Assembly (NCBI GenBank): GCA_963704355.1
Contig: OY969891.1
Coordinates: forward strand, 2,976,001-3,040,000
Source of the DNA: Bog-473 sp963704355
Lineage (GTDB): Bacteria > Actinomycetota > Acidimicrobiia > Acidimicrobiales > RAAP-2
Direction: 5' to 3'
DNA: 64,000 bases
The position numbers and the translations under genes were made by a program. A model generated the notes under the pieces. The model saw only the letters and a list, made by a program, of their open reading frames with translations, made no database searches and was not told where the DNA came from. Shown here in pieces: positions 26,859-37,853 of the stretch. Each line of letters starts with the position of its first letter. The first letter of the stretch is position 1.

Positions 26859-27447
26859 GGATGGACGGTAGCCCCTGGCGCTTCAATAGGCAGCAAAGAG
26901 AAACGCATCACCGAGCAATGCGTCGCACGTTCGGTCCCTTCCAAGCCAGCTGTGGCGCAGCTGCCGGGACGGTTAGAGGTTGTGTCGGCGTTTGCGGAGA
27001 CCAGCAAGGCCGGCCACCAGTGGATCAATGAAGTCCTCGGTGATTGGCCCAAGCCAAGCCGAAAGACCGGTACCGAGCGCTTCAGGAGTTCGAAATCGAC
27101 TACCAACGCCAACTGTTCACAATGGTCCGAGCATCCGATTGACTGCCCGGCCGGCTCGACGTAGTGATCGTCACGATTTCCAGATGGGAATTGTGCTGTA
27201 CGTACTGAGTACCGAACTCGGAAGAAGCTCCATGCTGCGGCATCAATCGATTCTAGATCGTTGATGTCATCGTCGAAGTGTCAATGCGTCGCTTCTCCGG
27301 CGTGAAGAGTCGCCCGCAGCACGATTGACGGATGCGCGTTGTGGGAAAACTGCAGCCATCGAGTTCACGGATAGGCGCCATGCCCGCCGGTCTTTCCATT
27401 CCGATCGGACACGAGAGCCTTCCCACTTCGAATGGCTGCGCAATCTC
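26859..27447. other. Intergenic region between small gene and rph
   Basis: About 590 bases. Frames on both strands have no family resemblance. Local AT content is somewhat raised (27170-27250), which might mark a promoter or acquired DNA, but nothing specific can be named. Confidence 0.4.
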
Positions 27448-30045
27448 CTAGGGAAGGACCTCGACGTACCCGTCCGTCCCATTGACGCGGATGCGCTGCC
27501 CATCGCGGATCAGCCGGGTGGCTTGCTCCACCCCCACGACGGCCGGCAAGCCGTACTCCCGTGCGATGACTGCGCCGTGGGTCATCAGCCCGCCCACCTC
27601 CGTCACCAGGCCTTTGATCAAGACGAACACCGGCGTCCAGCTGGGGTCCGTGTAGGCGGTGACGAGGATGTCGCCCGCATCGACATCGGCCTCAGCCATG
27701 TCACTGATGACGCGAGCCCGTCCCTCGATTGTCCCGGAGGAAACGGGTAAACCGACGAGCGCCCCGGCCGGGACGCCGACGCGTTCGTAGGCCCCTGCGA
27801 CGACCTCGCCATCCGACGTGAGTACCCGGGGCGGCGTGAGGGCTTGATAAGAGCGGAACGCGTCCTTGCGCTGGCGAATGAGGTCGTCATCCACCTGGCC
27901 CGTGTGCACGACGTCGCGGAGTTCCTGGAACGTGAGGTAGAAGATGTCTTCCTTTTCACGAAGTACGTGGGCTTGCACGAGGCGTTCGGCGTCCTTCAAC
28001 AGGGCTCGCTTGTAGACGAAGTAGCGGCTGACCATGTGGTACTTCGGATACTCCCGGTAGCCGATGTAGGTCCGGACCCGGTCGATCATCCGCTTGGTTT
28101 CATCGGCCTTTCGGTCCCCGTCCGGCAAGACCCGCAAGCACGCCAGCAGCTCCTGTTCCTTCTCCCAGGCCTCCTGCCGGCCTTGCTCGAAGCGCCGCGC
28201 TGCGGCGCCCGGCTCGAAGTTGTCGATGTTGGCGAGGATCAAGGGCACGAGTGCGGTGGGGCGTTCGCTCCAACGTGGCCTCGTGACGTCGATCTCGCCG
28301 ACGCAGCGCATGCCGTACTTGTCGAGGTAGGCCTGAATAGCGACTCGGGCTTCCCGCCCGCCCGGAAGCTTGGGCAGCTCGTCCAAGAAACTCTCTTCCG
28401 CAACATGTTGCAGAAAGGCCACCAGCTCCCGATGGGGGCGGATCACGTCCGCAATGTCCAGGAGCGCCAGCCCCATCTCCGATGTGACGTTGTGGGGGAC
28501 GGACTGTGTGAGCGTGTCTGCCGCGTTCTTGACGCCTAGCCACGCGTGCAGCTGCTCGTTCAGCCACCACGCGGCCTCCATCGCCGACATGAAGACCTGA
28601 TGACTCTGAGGATCGAACAGGATCCGCCTCAGTTCCTGGAGGTCCTCAAGGATGAAGTCGAGCAGCGCCGGTCCGGATTTCGTCCGGATGGCGCGCTGCA
28701 AGGTCGTGATGGAGGCCTCGCTGCGCTCGATCAGCTCCGCGACGACGGCCGGATCGGTCTCGACTGGGACGGCGGCGGCGCTTCCAGGCGGCCTCGCGCT
28801 CGGGTCCTCGTCAGGCAGGCTCGGAATGAAGTCGCCGCGTTTGAGGATGGTCTGCAGCGCGTCCCCGATCAGCGGATCGGATCTTCCCAAAGCCTCCAAA
28901 ACGCCTGAGCGACTCGTCGGCGAACCCAGCTCCCGAGCGACGTCGACGAACAATCTCCCGCCGGCCTCGGACATGGGCCGCGGGGTCGTCAGCTGCCACA
29001 GAGAGAGCCCCAGGGGCTTCATCGGGTCGGTCATCATCTGTTGATGACCGACGGAGACGTAGACGTGGTTCTCTCGGTCGTTGGCCTCGGGGATGGGGAA
29101 CAGCGTGGTGATCGGACGGCTCTGAACGATCTGGAACCCGTCGTCGACCAGACACCATTCGATGTCCTGGGGGCAGCCGAAGTGCGCTTCGATCCGCCGG
29201 CCCAGGCGCGCGAGCCGGACGACCTGCGCATCGGTCAATGCCGGCCGTTCCTGACGCTCTGGCTCGATCGCCAGTTCCTGCGTTCCGCCTGTCGGCGAGG
29301 CGTACACGGCGAGCTGCTTGGTGGCGACTGCCTTGGAGACGACTTCACCGTCACGCACGCCGTAACCGTCCGCGTTCACCTGGCCCGAGACCAGGGCCTC
29401 GCCGAGGCCAAAGTTGGCCTCCACGTAGGCGACCTTCCGGTTTGACGTGACGGGGTCGGCCGTGAACAGCATGCCGGCCGCCTGCGCGAAGACCATCTGC
29501 TGCACGACCACGGCCATGAGGACCTTCCTGTGGTCGAGTCCGTTGCGCAGTCGGTAGGTCACGGCCCGCTCAGTGAACAGCGACGCCCAGCACCGGCTGA
29601 TGTGCTCGAGGATCGCCGCCGGCCCCACGACGTTCAGGTACGTGTCGTGCTGGCCCGCGAAGGAGGCCGTCGCCAGGTCCTCTGCTGTCGCACTCGATCG
29701 GACCGCGTAGGCGGATCGCTCGCCGAGCCGGGCGAGCGATCGGGTGATCGCCGACGCAAGCTCGTCGGGGATGGCGATCCCTTCGAGGGTCCGGCGGACC
29801 TCCGCGCTGAGCGTGCGGATCACCTCCCGGTCACCCGGGTTCAGGCGCGACAGCCGAACCAACCGGTAGCCGATTGACGGCGCTTCCGCCATGATTCGCC
29901 GGAACGCATCCGTCGTCACACAGAAGCCAGGCGGTACGCGGATGCCTTCGATGCGCGAGAGCTCCCCTAGGTTCGCCCCCTTGCCGCCGACCGCAGCAAC
30001 CTGCGCCTGCTCTATCTCCTGGAAGCCCAGCACGTAGCTGCCCAT
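27448..30045 (-). CDS. rph: Rifampin phosphotransferase
   Basis: 865 residues from the ATG at 30045, preceded by GGGGGAAGG six bases upstream; a GTG at 30069 is less likely. Three domains: ATP-grasp (1 to about 313: VGGKGANLGELS, AYAVRSSATAEDLATASFAG, IEWCLVDDGFQIVQSRPITT), rifampin-binding (about 325-755) and the swivelling His domain (about 765-865) with catalytic His823 in GGLMTHGAVIAREYG. The enzyme transfers the beta phosphate of ATP to the C21 hydroxyl of rifamycins. Length matches characterised RPH proteins (about 865). The related PEP synthase lacks this middle domain arrangement. A rifamycin-associated element lies 104 bases upstream. Confidence 0.93.
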   Translation of the reverse strand: MGSYVLGFQEIEQAQVAAVGGKGANLGELSRIEGIRVPPGFCVTTDAFRRIMAEAPSIGYRLVRLSRLNPGDREVIRTLSAEVRRTLEGIAIPDELASAITRSLARLGERSAYAVRSSATAEDLATASFAGQHDTYLNVVGPAAILEHISRCWASLFTERAVTYRLRNGLDHRKVLMAVVVQQMVFAQAAGMLFTADPVTSNRKVAYVEANFGLGEALVSGQVNADGYGVRDGEVVSKAVATKQLAVYASPTGGTQELAIEPERQERPALTDAQVVRLARLGRRIEAHFGCPQDIEWCLVDDGFQIVQSRPITTLFPIPEANDRENHVYVSVGHQQMMTDPMKPLGLSLWQLTTPRPMSEAGGRLFVDVARELGSPTSRSGVLEALGRSDPLIGDALQTILKRGDFIPSLPDEDPSARPPGSAAAVPVETDPAVVAELIERSEASITTLQRAIRTKSGPALLDFILEDLQELRRILFDPQSHQVFMSAMEAAWWLNEQLHAWLGVKNAADTLTQSVPHNVTSEMGLALLDIADVIRPHRELVAFLQHVAEESFLDELPKLPGGREARVAIQAYLDKYGMRCVGEIDVTRPRWSERPTALVPLILANIDNFEPGAAARRFEQGRQEAWEKEQELLACLRVLPDGDRKADETKRMIDRVRTYIGYREYPKYHMVSRYFVYKRALLKDAERLVQAHVLREKEDIFYLTFQELRDVVHTGQVDDDLIRQRKDAFRSYQALTPPRVLTSDGEVVAGAYERVGVPAGALVGLPVSSGTIEGRARVISDMAEADVDAGDILVTAYTDPSWTPVFVLIKGLVTEVGGLMTHGAVIAREYGLPAVVGVEQATRLIRDGQRIRVNGTDGYVEVLP

Positions 30046-30148
30046 CGGTCCACCTTCCCCCTTCGACACCCGCGGCCTCGTTCATTCCTACGGTCGGTCG
30101 CGTGGACGCCCGTGATCGGCTTGTGGCGTGCATTGTCAACACACCAGA

Positions 30149-30167
30149 AGTCCTTGCAGCAAGACCC
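30149..30167 (-). promoter_or_regulatory. Rifamycin-associated element (RAE)
   Basis: On the minus strand the sequence is GGGTCTTGCTGCAAGGACT. It agrees at 15 of 19 positions with the RAE consensus as I recall it (GGGGCTTGCGGCAAGGCCC) and keeps the palindromic core CTTGC-N-GCAAG. RAEs lie upstream of rifamycin-inactivating genes in actinomycetes and confer induction by the drug. A TTGACA -35-like hexamer follows nine bases downstream (30134-30139). Confidence 0.75.
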
Positions 30168-30646
30168 CTACCTTGGTGTACCTTGGCAATGGCGGGAAGG
30201 ATGAACCGGCGTCCTTGGTGGGACATGAGCCGGGGACGCCACCGAACACGGGGTTTCCGTTGACCGCGACGTTGGCCACGCCACGAGACCCGTACGCCCG
30301 ACGACGCAGCCACCGCTTCGGGGCGACGGCTGGCCCGACCCGCCACCCTGGCCACGATCCATCGGGTTGGTGGGCTGCCCGTCTGCGTCAGCTCTTGCGA
30401 GGTCCGGGGCCAATACAACAACCTGTCCGAAGTGTTCGAGGCATTGACCGAGAGATGGGACGGCCGTTGGTGGACGAAGCGGACGGTCCCGCGGGCCGTT
30501 GGCGCCACGGGCGATGCCGCGAGCCGAAGGAGCGGCCGGTCGGAAGGCCGGTGCCAGGTCGCCGGGTTCTTGGAGCGCGCCCCCGGCACCTCGACTCTGG
30601 TGGTCAGCGCACAATGACCGCGCGCACCGGTCGGGGCCACTGAACC
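30168..30646. other. Intergenic region upstream of rph and the next plus-strand gene
   Basis: About 480 bases without a recognisable gene on either strand, divergent spacer between rph (minus) and the gene at 30647 (plus). The regulatory element described at 30149 lies at its left side. Confidence 0.4.
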
Positions 30647-30967
30647 ATGGGACGCCGTGCCGATCAGCCGCGGCAGCACCTCGTCGATCTCCTCCGGGGA
30701 CGACCCGGATGGCGGCTCGAACCCCGGACGACGCCCGGGGCGACGCCGCTCTGGTGCTTCGTGGCCAACGGCAAGGTCGAATACTCGGTGGCCGCACAGA
30801 GCGGCGCCATTCACCTCTACGTCATGGAGACCGACCAGGAGCTCGCGTTCCGGGACGTCGACGGACTCTCGGCGTGGCTGCAGGAGCACCGTCCCGAGGC
30901 CATGCTGGACGCCCCGGTCCGGCCCGACGGCAAGAAGAGGGTCAAGAGGTTCTTCGAGTGGGAATGA
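30647..30967 (+). CDS. Hypothetical protein
   Basis: 106 residues, ATG start without a clear Shine-Dalgarno. Core GATPLWCFVANGKVEYSVAA then GAIHLYVMETDQELAFRDVD and LSAWLQEHRPEAML, ending in a basic KKRVKRFFEWE tail. It looks like a compact beta-rich protein with a helical end. No family recognised. Confidence 0.5.
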   Translation: MGRRADQPRQHLVDLLRGRPGWRLEPRTTPGATPLWCFVANGKVEYSVAAQSGAIHLYVMETDQELAFRDVDGLSAWLQEHRPEAMLDAPVRPDGKKRVKRFFEWE

Positions 30968-31142
30968 TCCAACGGGCTTGACGTCGAACGAGCAGCTGCG
31001 ACGCGGCGGGAGCCGAATGTCGTCACGACCTCCGCGGTGTGGCGGGTCGAGACACATCCACTGGGGTTGGCCATTTGGATGCCCCGCCACCTGACCCAGC
31101 GTCCTAAGCTGGCGGTGTATTCGCAGCGGGCGGGAGGTTCTC

Positions 31143-31718
31143 ATGGGTCGTCGGAACGTGGTGCGCCTTATTGCAATTGGTGTGCTGTCGGGAGCGTCGC
31201 TCTTCTTGGCGGCCACTGCGGGAGCGGCTCCGAGCGGCGTCCTCGTCGGCGGGGGGGCGACAAGCGGCGGGGCACAGGCTCACGTGACGGTCCGGGGGGC
31301 GTCGGCCGCCAGCCAGAACTGCGGCCTCTCGTGGCACGAGCAGTACACGCAGTATGAGGGCCCGAAGGGCCCCATCGATTGGAAGTGGCACAGCACCGCC
31401 TCGTGCACCATGGCAGCGACCAGCTTGGCCACGCAGGCCAGCCTCTATTACGGCACGGCCCGGGCCCATGCTGCGCCAACCAGGACGTGCCAGAACTGTG
31501 CCTCCGTGACCTCTCGGGGCGTCAAGTCGTTTCCGTTCAACGGAGCCGGCTCCTGGTCCGTGAAGACGACGGACAGTTTCGTGGTGCCCAACATCGGGAC
31601 GGAGACCGCGAACGGCACGCTCGTCTGGTTCTTCTCCGGCGGCACTGGGAGCTGCACCGAGGTGAACGCCAACGAGGTGCTGTGCGCGACGGCGTCGAAT
31701 CCCCTCGTCGTGCCCTAG
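31143..31718 (+). CDS. Secreted Cys-containing hypothetical protein
   Basis: 191 residues, ATG start after GCGGGAGG. Signal peptide to about residue 28 (LIAIGVLSGASLFLAATAGA). The mature chain has about six Cys in NCGLSW, STASCTM, RTCQNC, GSCTEV and VLCATAS, which suggests an extracellular disulfide-bonded fold. The family is unknown to me. Confidence 0.6.
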   Translation: MGRRNVVRLIAIGVLSGASLFLAATAGAAPSGVLVGGGATSGGAQAHVTVRGASAASQNCGLSWHEQYTQYEGPKGPIDWKWHSTASCTMAATSLATQASLYYGTARAHAAPTRTCQNCASVTSRGVKSFPFNGAGSWSVKTTDSFVVPNIGTETANGTLVWFFSGGTGSCTEVNANEVLCATASNPLVVP

Positions 31719-32064
31719 CCAATCCGAGCGGCTGAGGCGTCCCGACGGGACTGCGAGGAGCCGAACATCGAGCACCGTTCAGGCTGACGGAAGGGCAGGG
31801 CGGTCGCTGCGGCCGACCAGTCGCAGCTCCTGGTGCGGGCTACCGTGGCGCGGTTCGCGCCCCTCGGGCCAGGGAGTTCCATGACGGCGGTACAGGTGCA
31901 GCGGTGGGCGCGCGACCAGGGGCGGGACGGGATCGCCGGCGGCTCGTGGCCTCAACGCTCGCAAGATACGCCCCGGTGCGGGGTTTGACATCGAGTGGGA
32001 CGCACCCGCGTCGCCGGGATCTGAGGGCCTGCCGTGTCGGAACGGCTATGAGGCGAGGGGAAAC
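31719..32064. other. Intergenic region before the Ig-repeat gene
   Basis: About 345 bases. Holds the ribosome binding site of the next gene (GAGGGGA at 32053). No other feature recognised. Confidence 0.35.
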
Positions 32065-35000
32065 GTGTCGAGACGGACGATCCTGAGCGCGCTCGCCGCC
32101 GCCGTGGTCGCGACGGTGTCGTTCGGGTTCCTCGCCGCGCCGGCGGACGCCGCGCTCTTGTCCAGCAAGACTTCCCTGTCGCTCTCCTCCAAGGCCGTCA
32201 CCTACGGCGACGAGTCGAGCATCGTGTTCACTGCGGACGTGACCGGGCTCGTCGTCACCCCTACCGGCACCGTGACCGTGGCCACCGGTTCCACCACGCT
32301 CTGCACCATCACGCTGCCTGCGAAGACGTGTTCGACCACGGACAACACCGCGCTCACTGCGTCGTCCTCCACCTACCCGACGACCGCCACCTACAGCGGC
32401 GACGGCGTCTACGACGGGTCCGTCTCCCAGCCGGTCGACCTGCTCGTCGACCAGGCGAGCACCAGCACGTCCCTGTCGCGCTCGTCCTCGTCCGCCACCT
32501 ACGGCGACGAGTCGACCGTCACCTTCACGTCCGAGGTGGCGCCTGAGTCCTCCGGCACCCCGACGGGCACGGTCACCGTCGCCACGGCTTCCACCACGCT
32601 CTGCACCATCACGCTGCCGGCCACCACCTGTAACGCGCCGGACACGGTGCTGGACGCCTCCCCGACCCTCTATCGCGTCGTGGCCACGTACGGCGGTAAT
32701 GACAACTTCGCCGGCTCGACGTCCTCCTCGAGCAACCTGACGGTCAAGCCCGCGACGACCTCGACCACCCTGTCGCTGTCCACGACGTCGGTGACCTACG
32801 GCGGCGAGTCGAGCTTGGTCTTCTCCGCGTCCGTGACCCCGCAGTTCGGCGGCACGCCGACCGGCACCGTGATCGTGGGCACGGGCACCACCCAGCTGTG
32901 CCGCTTCACGCTCCCGGCCACGCACTGCTCCATGCCCGACACCAAGCTCTCGCCGTCGTCGACGCCGTACCCTGTGAGCGCCGCCTACGGCGGTGACACC
33001 AACTTCACCACGTCCGCGTCGGGCTCGCACGACCTCACGGTCGAGGAGGCGACGACCAGCACGTCCCTTTCGCTCTCGTCGTCCTCCACCAGCTACGGCG
33101 GCGAGTCGAGCATCACCTTCACGGCCACCGTGACGCCCCTCGTCTCGGGCAGCCCCACCGGCGAGGTCACCGTGGCGACCGGGACGACCACGCTGTGCAC
33201 CTTCGACCTGCCGGCAACCACGTGCACCATGCCCGACACCGCGCTCGGCGCCGTCGGCGACTCCCTACGCGGTGACAGCCCGCTACGGCGGGGACACCAC
33301 CTTCTCGGCATCGACCTCGGCGCCGAGCGACCTGACCGTGGACCCGGCCTCGACCTCCACGTCGCTGTCGCTCTCCGCAGCCTCGGCGACCTACGGCGAC
33401 GAGTCGAGTATCACCTTCACCTCCGTGGTCACCGCGCCGGTGGGCGGTACACCCTCCGGCAAGGTCATCGTTGCCGCCGGGTCCACCAGGCTCTGCACCA
33501 TCACGCTGCCGGCCACGACCTGCAGCGCCTCTGACACCGCCCTCGGCGCCTCCGCGACCCCGTATGCGGTCACCGCCACCTACGGTGGGGACACCAACTT
33601 CTCCGGCTCGGGCTCGGCAGCGCGGGACCTGACCGTGCACCAGGCCACCAGCACCACCACGCTGTCCGTCTCCGCCACGTCGGCCACCTACGGCCGCGAG
33701 TCTGCCGTGACCTTCACGGCGACGGTAACCCCTCAGTTCACGGCGACGCTGACCGGCACCGTCACGGTGGCCGCCGGGTCCACCAAGCTCTGCACGTTCG
33801 TCCTGCCGGCGACCAGCTGCAGCACGACCGACACCGCCTTGGGGGCCTCGGCCACCGCCTACCCGGTTACCGCCGGCTACGGCGGCGACATCGACGTCGC
33901 CGGGTCCACCTCGACCACGCACGGCCTGACCGTGCACCCGGCCACCACCACCACGTCCCTGTCGCTCTCGTCGACGTCGGTGGCCTTCGGCAACGAGTCC
34001 AGCCTCGTCTTCACCGCGACGGTTGGTCCGCACTTCGCCGGCACCCCGACCGGCACCGTCACGGTGGCCACGGGGTCCACGACCCTGTGCACCATCGCCC
34101 TGCCGACGGCGTCCACCTGCTCTCCGCTGGACACCGCGCTGCCCTCTTCGGGCACGCCCTACGCCGTCACCGCCGCCTACGGCGGGGACACGAACTTCTC
34201 GGGCTCGACGTCCGCGTCGCAGAGCCTCACCGTGACGGCCGCCGCCTCCACGACCACCCTCACGCTCTCGCAGGCCTCGGTGGCCTACGGCAACGAGTCG
34301 GCCGTCACGTTCACCGCCACGGTGACCTCGGGCTCCCCGGGCACACCGACCGGCACGGTGACCGTGGCCGCCGGGTCCACCAAGCTCTGCACCATCACGC
34401 TGCCGGCGACGGCGTGCCACGACGCCAACTCGGTGGCGCTCGGGGCCTCGGCCACCGCCTACCCCGTCGTCGCCACGTACAACGGCGACGCCAACTTCGC
34501 CGGCTCGACCTCGTCGCCCCGGGACCTGACCGTGCGCTCCGCCTCGACGACCACGACACTCGCGCTGACCTCGAGCTCGGTGCCCTACGGCAACGAATCG
34601 ACGGTGACGTTCACGGCCACGGTGACCCCCCAGTTCGCCGGCACGCCCGGCGGGACGGTGACCGTCGCGACCGGCACGACGACGCTCTGCAGCATCACCC
34701 TGCCCGCACCGTCGTGCAGCGCCCTCGACGACGCCCTGGGGGCCTCGGCCTCCGCCTACCCGGTCACCGCCGGCTACCAGGGCGACGACAACTTCTCCGG
34801 CTCCACGTCCGCGGCGCGCCACCTGAACGTGACGCCGGCGACGACCACCACCGGGCTCACGCTCTCCGCCTCCACGGTGGCCGAGGGGAAGGAGTCAACC
34901 CTGGTCTTCACGGCAACCGTGAGCCCCGAGTTCTTCGGTACCCCGACCGGCACCGTGTCCGTGGCCACCGGGACGACCACGCTGTGCACCATGACCCTTC

Positions 35001-37375
35001 CTGCCAGCACGACCTGCTCCATGGCGGACGACACGCTGGCTCCGTCCGGGACCCCTTACCCGATCACCGCGAACTACCAGGGCGACGACAACTTCTCCGG
35101 CTCCACCTCGTCGCCCCAGGACCTGACGGTGCGCGCCGCCTCCTCCTCGACCTCTCTCACGCTGTCGGCGTCGTCGGTCGCCTTCGGCAACGAGTCGACC
35201 GTCACGTTCACCTCGGTGGTCACGACCTCGTCCGGCACCCCCACGGGCACGGTGACCGTGGCGACCGGGTCCACCACCCTCTGCACCATCGCGCTCCCGG
35301 CCACGACCTGCGCCACCACGGACACGGCGCTCGATGCGGCCACCAACGCCTACCCGGTGACCGCCGCCTACGGCGGCGACGCCACATTCGGTGGCTCGAC
35401 CTCGCCCACCCGCAACCTGACGGTCGACCCGGCGACAACCACCGCCTCGCTCAGCCTCTCCGCCGGCTCCGTCGGCTACGGCGACGAATCGAGCGTCACC
35501 TTCACCTCGAGCGTGACGCCGGAGTTCGCGGGCACGCCCACGGGCACGGTCACCGTGGCGACCGGCTCGACGACGCTGTGCACCATCACCCTGCCGGCGA
35601 CGACGTGCAGCCCCGTCGACGGGGCGCTCGCGGTCCGCGGCTCGCCCTACCCGGTCACGGCCGGCTTCGGGGGCGACACCAACTTCTCGAGCTCGACCTC
35701 ACCGTCGCACGGCCTGACGGTCGAGCAGGCGACGACGAGCACGTCGCTGTCGCTCTCCACCTCCTCCGTGACCGTCGGCAACGAGTCGACGCTCGTCTTC
35801 ACCTCGGTCGTCACGCCCCAGTTCGGCGGGACGCCGAGCGGCGCGGTCACCGTCGCGACCGGGACGACCACGCTCTGCACCATCTCGCTGCCGTCCGCCT
35901 CGTGCTCCATGGCGGACAACACCCTGGTGACGTCCGCCACCGCGTACCCGGTCACGGCGTCCTACGGCGGCGACACCAACTTCTCCGCCTCGATCTCCTC
36001 TGCCAGCGACCTCACCGTGACCAGCAACGTGAGCACGAGCACCTCGCTGTCGCTGTCGAGCCCGTCGGTCGCCTACGGCGACGAGTCCAGCGTGACCTTC
36101 ACGGCGACCGTCACCCCCTCGGTGTCGGGCACGCCGACGGGCACGGTCACGGTGGCCACCGGGACCACCACGCTCTGCACCATCGCGCTGCCGGCCGGCA
36201 CCACCTGCACCATGGGCGAGACCGCGCTCAACGCGTCGAGCACCGCCGACCCGGTCGTCGCCACCTACGGCGGCGACGCCGTCTTCCCGGCCTCGTCCTC
36301 GGCACCGGTGGACCTCGTCGTCGTCCCCGGTACGCCCAGCACGCCCAGCATCACGAACATCCCCGGCGGGGCGACCGAGGAGGGCAGCTTCGTGGCGAGC
36401 GTCGCCACCGACGGTGACGGGCCGACGTCGGTCGTCTCCTCCACCACGGGACAGTGCACGGTCGGGGCCGACGGTTTCACGGTCAGTTTCCTGGCCCCGG
36501 GCTCGTGCACGCTCACGGCACAGGTCGGCCAGGGGTCCAACTACACCGGCGCCACGGGGTCCCCGCAGGTCTTCACGATCCTGCCGGGGCCGCGCGGGTA
36601 CTGGCTCGTCGGATCCGACGGGGGCATCTTCTCGTTCGGGGCGGCGGCGTTCCACGGCTCCATGGGCGGCATCCCGTTGCAGCGGCCGGTGGTCGGCATC
36701 ACCCCGACGGCGACCAAGCACGGCTACTGGCTGGTGGCCTCAGACGGCGGGATCTTCAGCTTCGGCGACTCGTCCTTCTACGGTTCCATCCCCGCGCTCG
36801 GGTTGCATCCCGCGGGGTCGGGACAGCCGAACAGCCTCTCGGCCCCGATCGTGGGCATGGTGCCCTCGAGCACCGGCGGCGGCTACTTCATGGTGGGCAG
36901 CGACGGGGGCGTGTTCGCGTTCGGCGACGCCCAATTCGCCGGCTCGTGCCCCGGGATCGGCGGCTGCGCCGGCACGGCCGTCGCCGTGATGCCCGACCAC
37001 TCGGGCCGGGGCTACTGGCTCGTCACGAGCGCCGGGGCCGTCTACGCCTTTGGCGACGCCCCGTTCTTCGGGACGCCCCCGGCCCAGCCCGACCCTGTGG
37101 TCGACGCCGTCGCCACCCCGAACGGGCAGGGCTACTGGATCCTCTTCGCGAGCGGGGCGGTCTACTCGTTCGGGGACGCGCCGGGCCTCGGCAACCCGAT
37201 CGGCTACGTGAACGGGTTCAACCCGGCCACGGCCATCTTCCCGACCTCTGACGGGCGGGGCTACTGGGTGGCCGCTGCCCACGGGGACGTCTTCCCCTAC
37301 GGCAACGCGCCGTACCTCGGCAGCATGGCGGCCGTGCCCTTGAACGGGCCGATCATCGCCGGCTTCGGGTTCTGA
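32065..37375 (+). CDS. Giant secreted Ig-repeat adhesin-like protein with C-terminal GYWLV repeats, one frameshift
   Basis: GTG start, signal peptide cleaved near residue 29 (LAAPADA). Fourteen tandem Ig-like domains of about 97-100 residues (Big_3_5-like) follow, each with a YGxESxxxF strand, PTGTVTVATG and a pair of cysteines (TTLCTI..LPATTC) eight or nine apart. After a variant domain (about nt 36330-36590) come six repeats of the type GYWLVGSDGGIFSFG. An extra G at 33253 in the fourth Ig domain shifts the frame: the first frame runs to 33534 in noise, the second continues from about 33254. Corrected length is about 1,769 residues. Cell-surface adhesion or matrix function is inferred from architecture. 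Confidence 0.8.
32160..36330 (+). repeat. Tandem array of about 300-bp units coding 14 Ig-like domains
   Basis: Fourteen diverged copies of a roughly 290-300-bp unit in tandem. Shared DNA islands include those coding TTLCTITLPATTC and TYGGDTNFSGSTS. Copies are similar enough for recombination yet diverged, so the array is old. The high regularity also makes long open frames on the opposite strand, which are shadows. Confidence 0.9.
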
Positions 37376-37400
37376 TTTTCGGGCCCGGGCGGAGGTTGGT

Positions 37401-37787
37401 TCAGGCGCCGAGCGCGGCCTCCTGGTCGTCGGGCATGTCGGCGATGACCCGCTCGGCGATCCCGCGCACGCTGCGACCCGAGACGGCGGACCCCCGGCGC
37501 AAGAGGTCGCCGACATAGGCGGCCAGGTTCAGCACGTCAGTGCGCGGGGAGCGGCCGATCAGGGGCACCGGCTCGGTGGCCGGGTCAAGGCCGCAGGCCT
37601 CGACGATCAGCTCCCGGATGAAGAGCAGCCGACCCCGGGCCTCGAGCAGCGAGGTGCCACTCGTGCGCAGCCAGACGGAAACGCCCAGCTCAAGAGACAG
37701 GTCGCCCGAGAACGGCTCGATCGGGCCCAGCTCCGCCAGCCCGCCCAGCAGGGCGGGGGCAAAACCGGTCGGAGGGCTCGTGACCAC
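37401..37787 (-). CDS. Hypothetical protein divergent from ku
   Basis: 128 residues from a GTG at 37787. Helical: LLEARGRLLFIRELIVEACG, DPATEPVPLIGRSPRTDVLN, AAYVGDLLRRGSAVSGRSVR. No family recognised. It shares a 66-base divergent promoter region with ku. Confidence 0.55.
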   Translation of the reverse strand: MVTSPPTGFAPALLGGLAELGPIEPFSGDLSLELGVSVWLRTSGTSLLEARGRLLFIRELIVEACGLDPATEPVPLIGRSPRTDVLNLAAYVGDLLRRGSAVSGRSVRGIAERVIADMPDDQEAALGA

Positions 37788-37853
37788 GGCTTCAGTGTGG
37801 CGAATCGTTGTCACAAGGTGGTGGACCGGCCGTGTGCTGGTAATTTGTTGGAC

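Noticed and set aside
30105..30140. Complete sigma-70 promoter for rph
   Set aside because: TTGACA is present but no acceptable -10 lies 16-18 bases downstream, so only the -35-like hexamer is mentioned.
31840..36721. Very long open frames on the minus strand through the Ig-repeat gene (for example 33167-34822)
   Set aside because: They mirror the regular GC-rich repeat of the plus-strand gene, are made of Gly/Arg/Asp-rich low-complexity sequence, and have no signal or family match.
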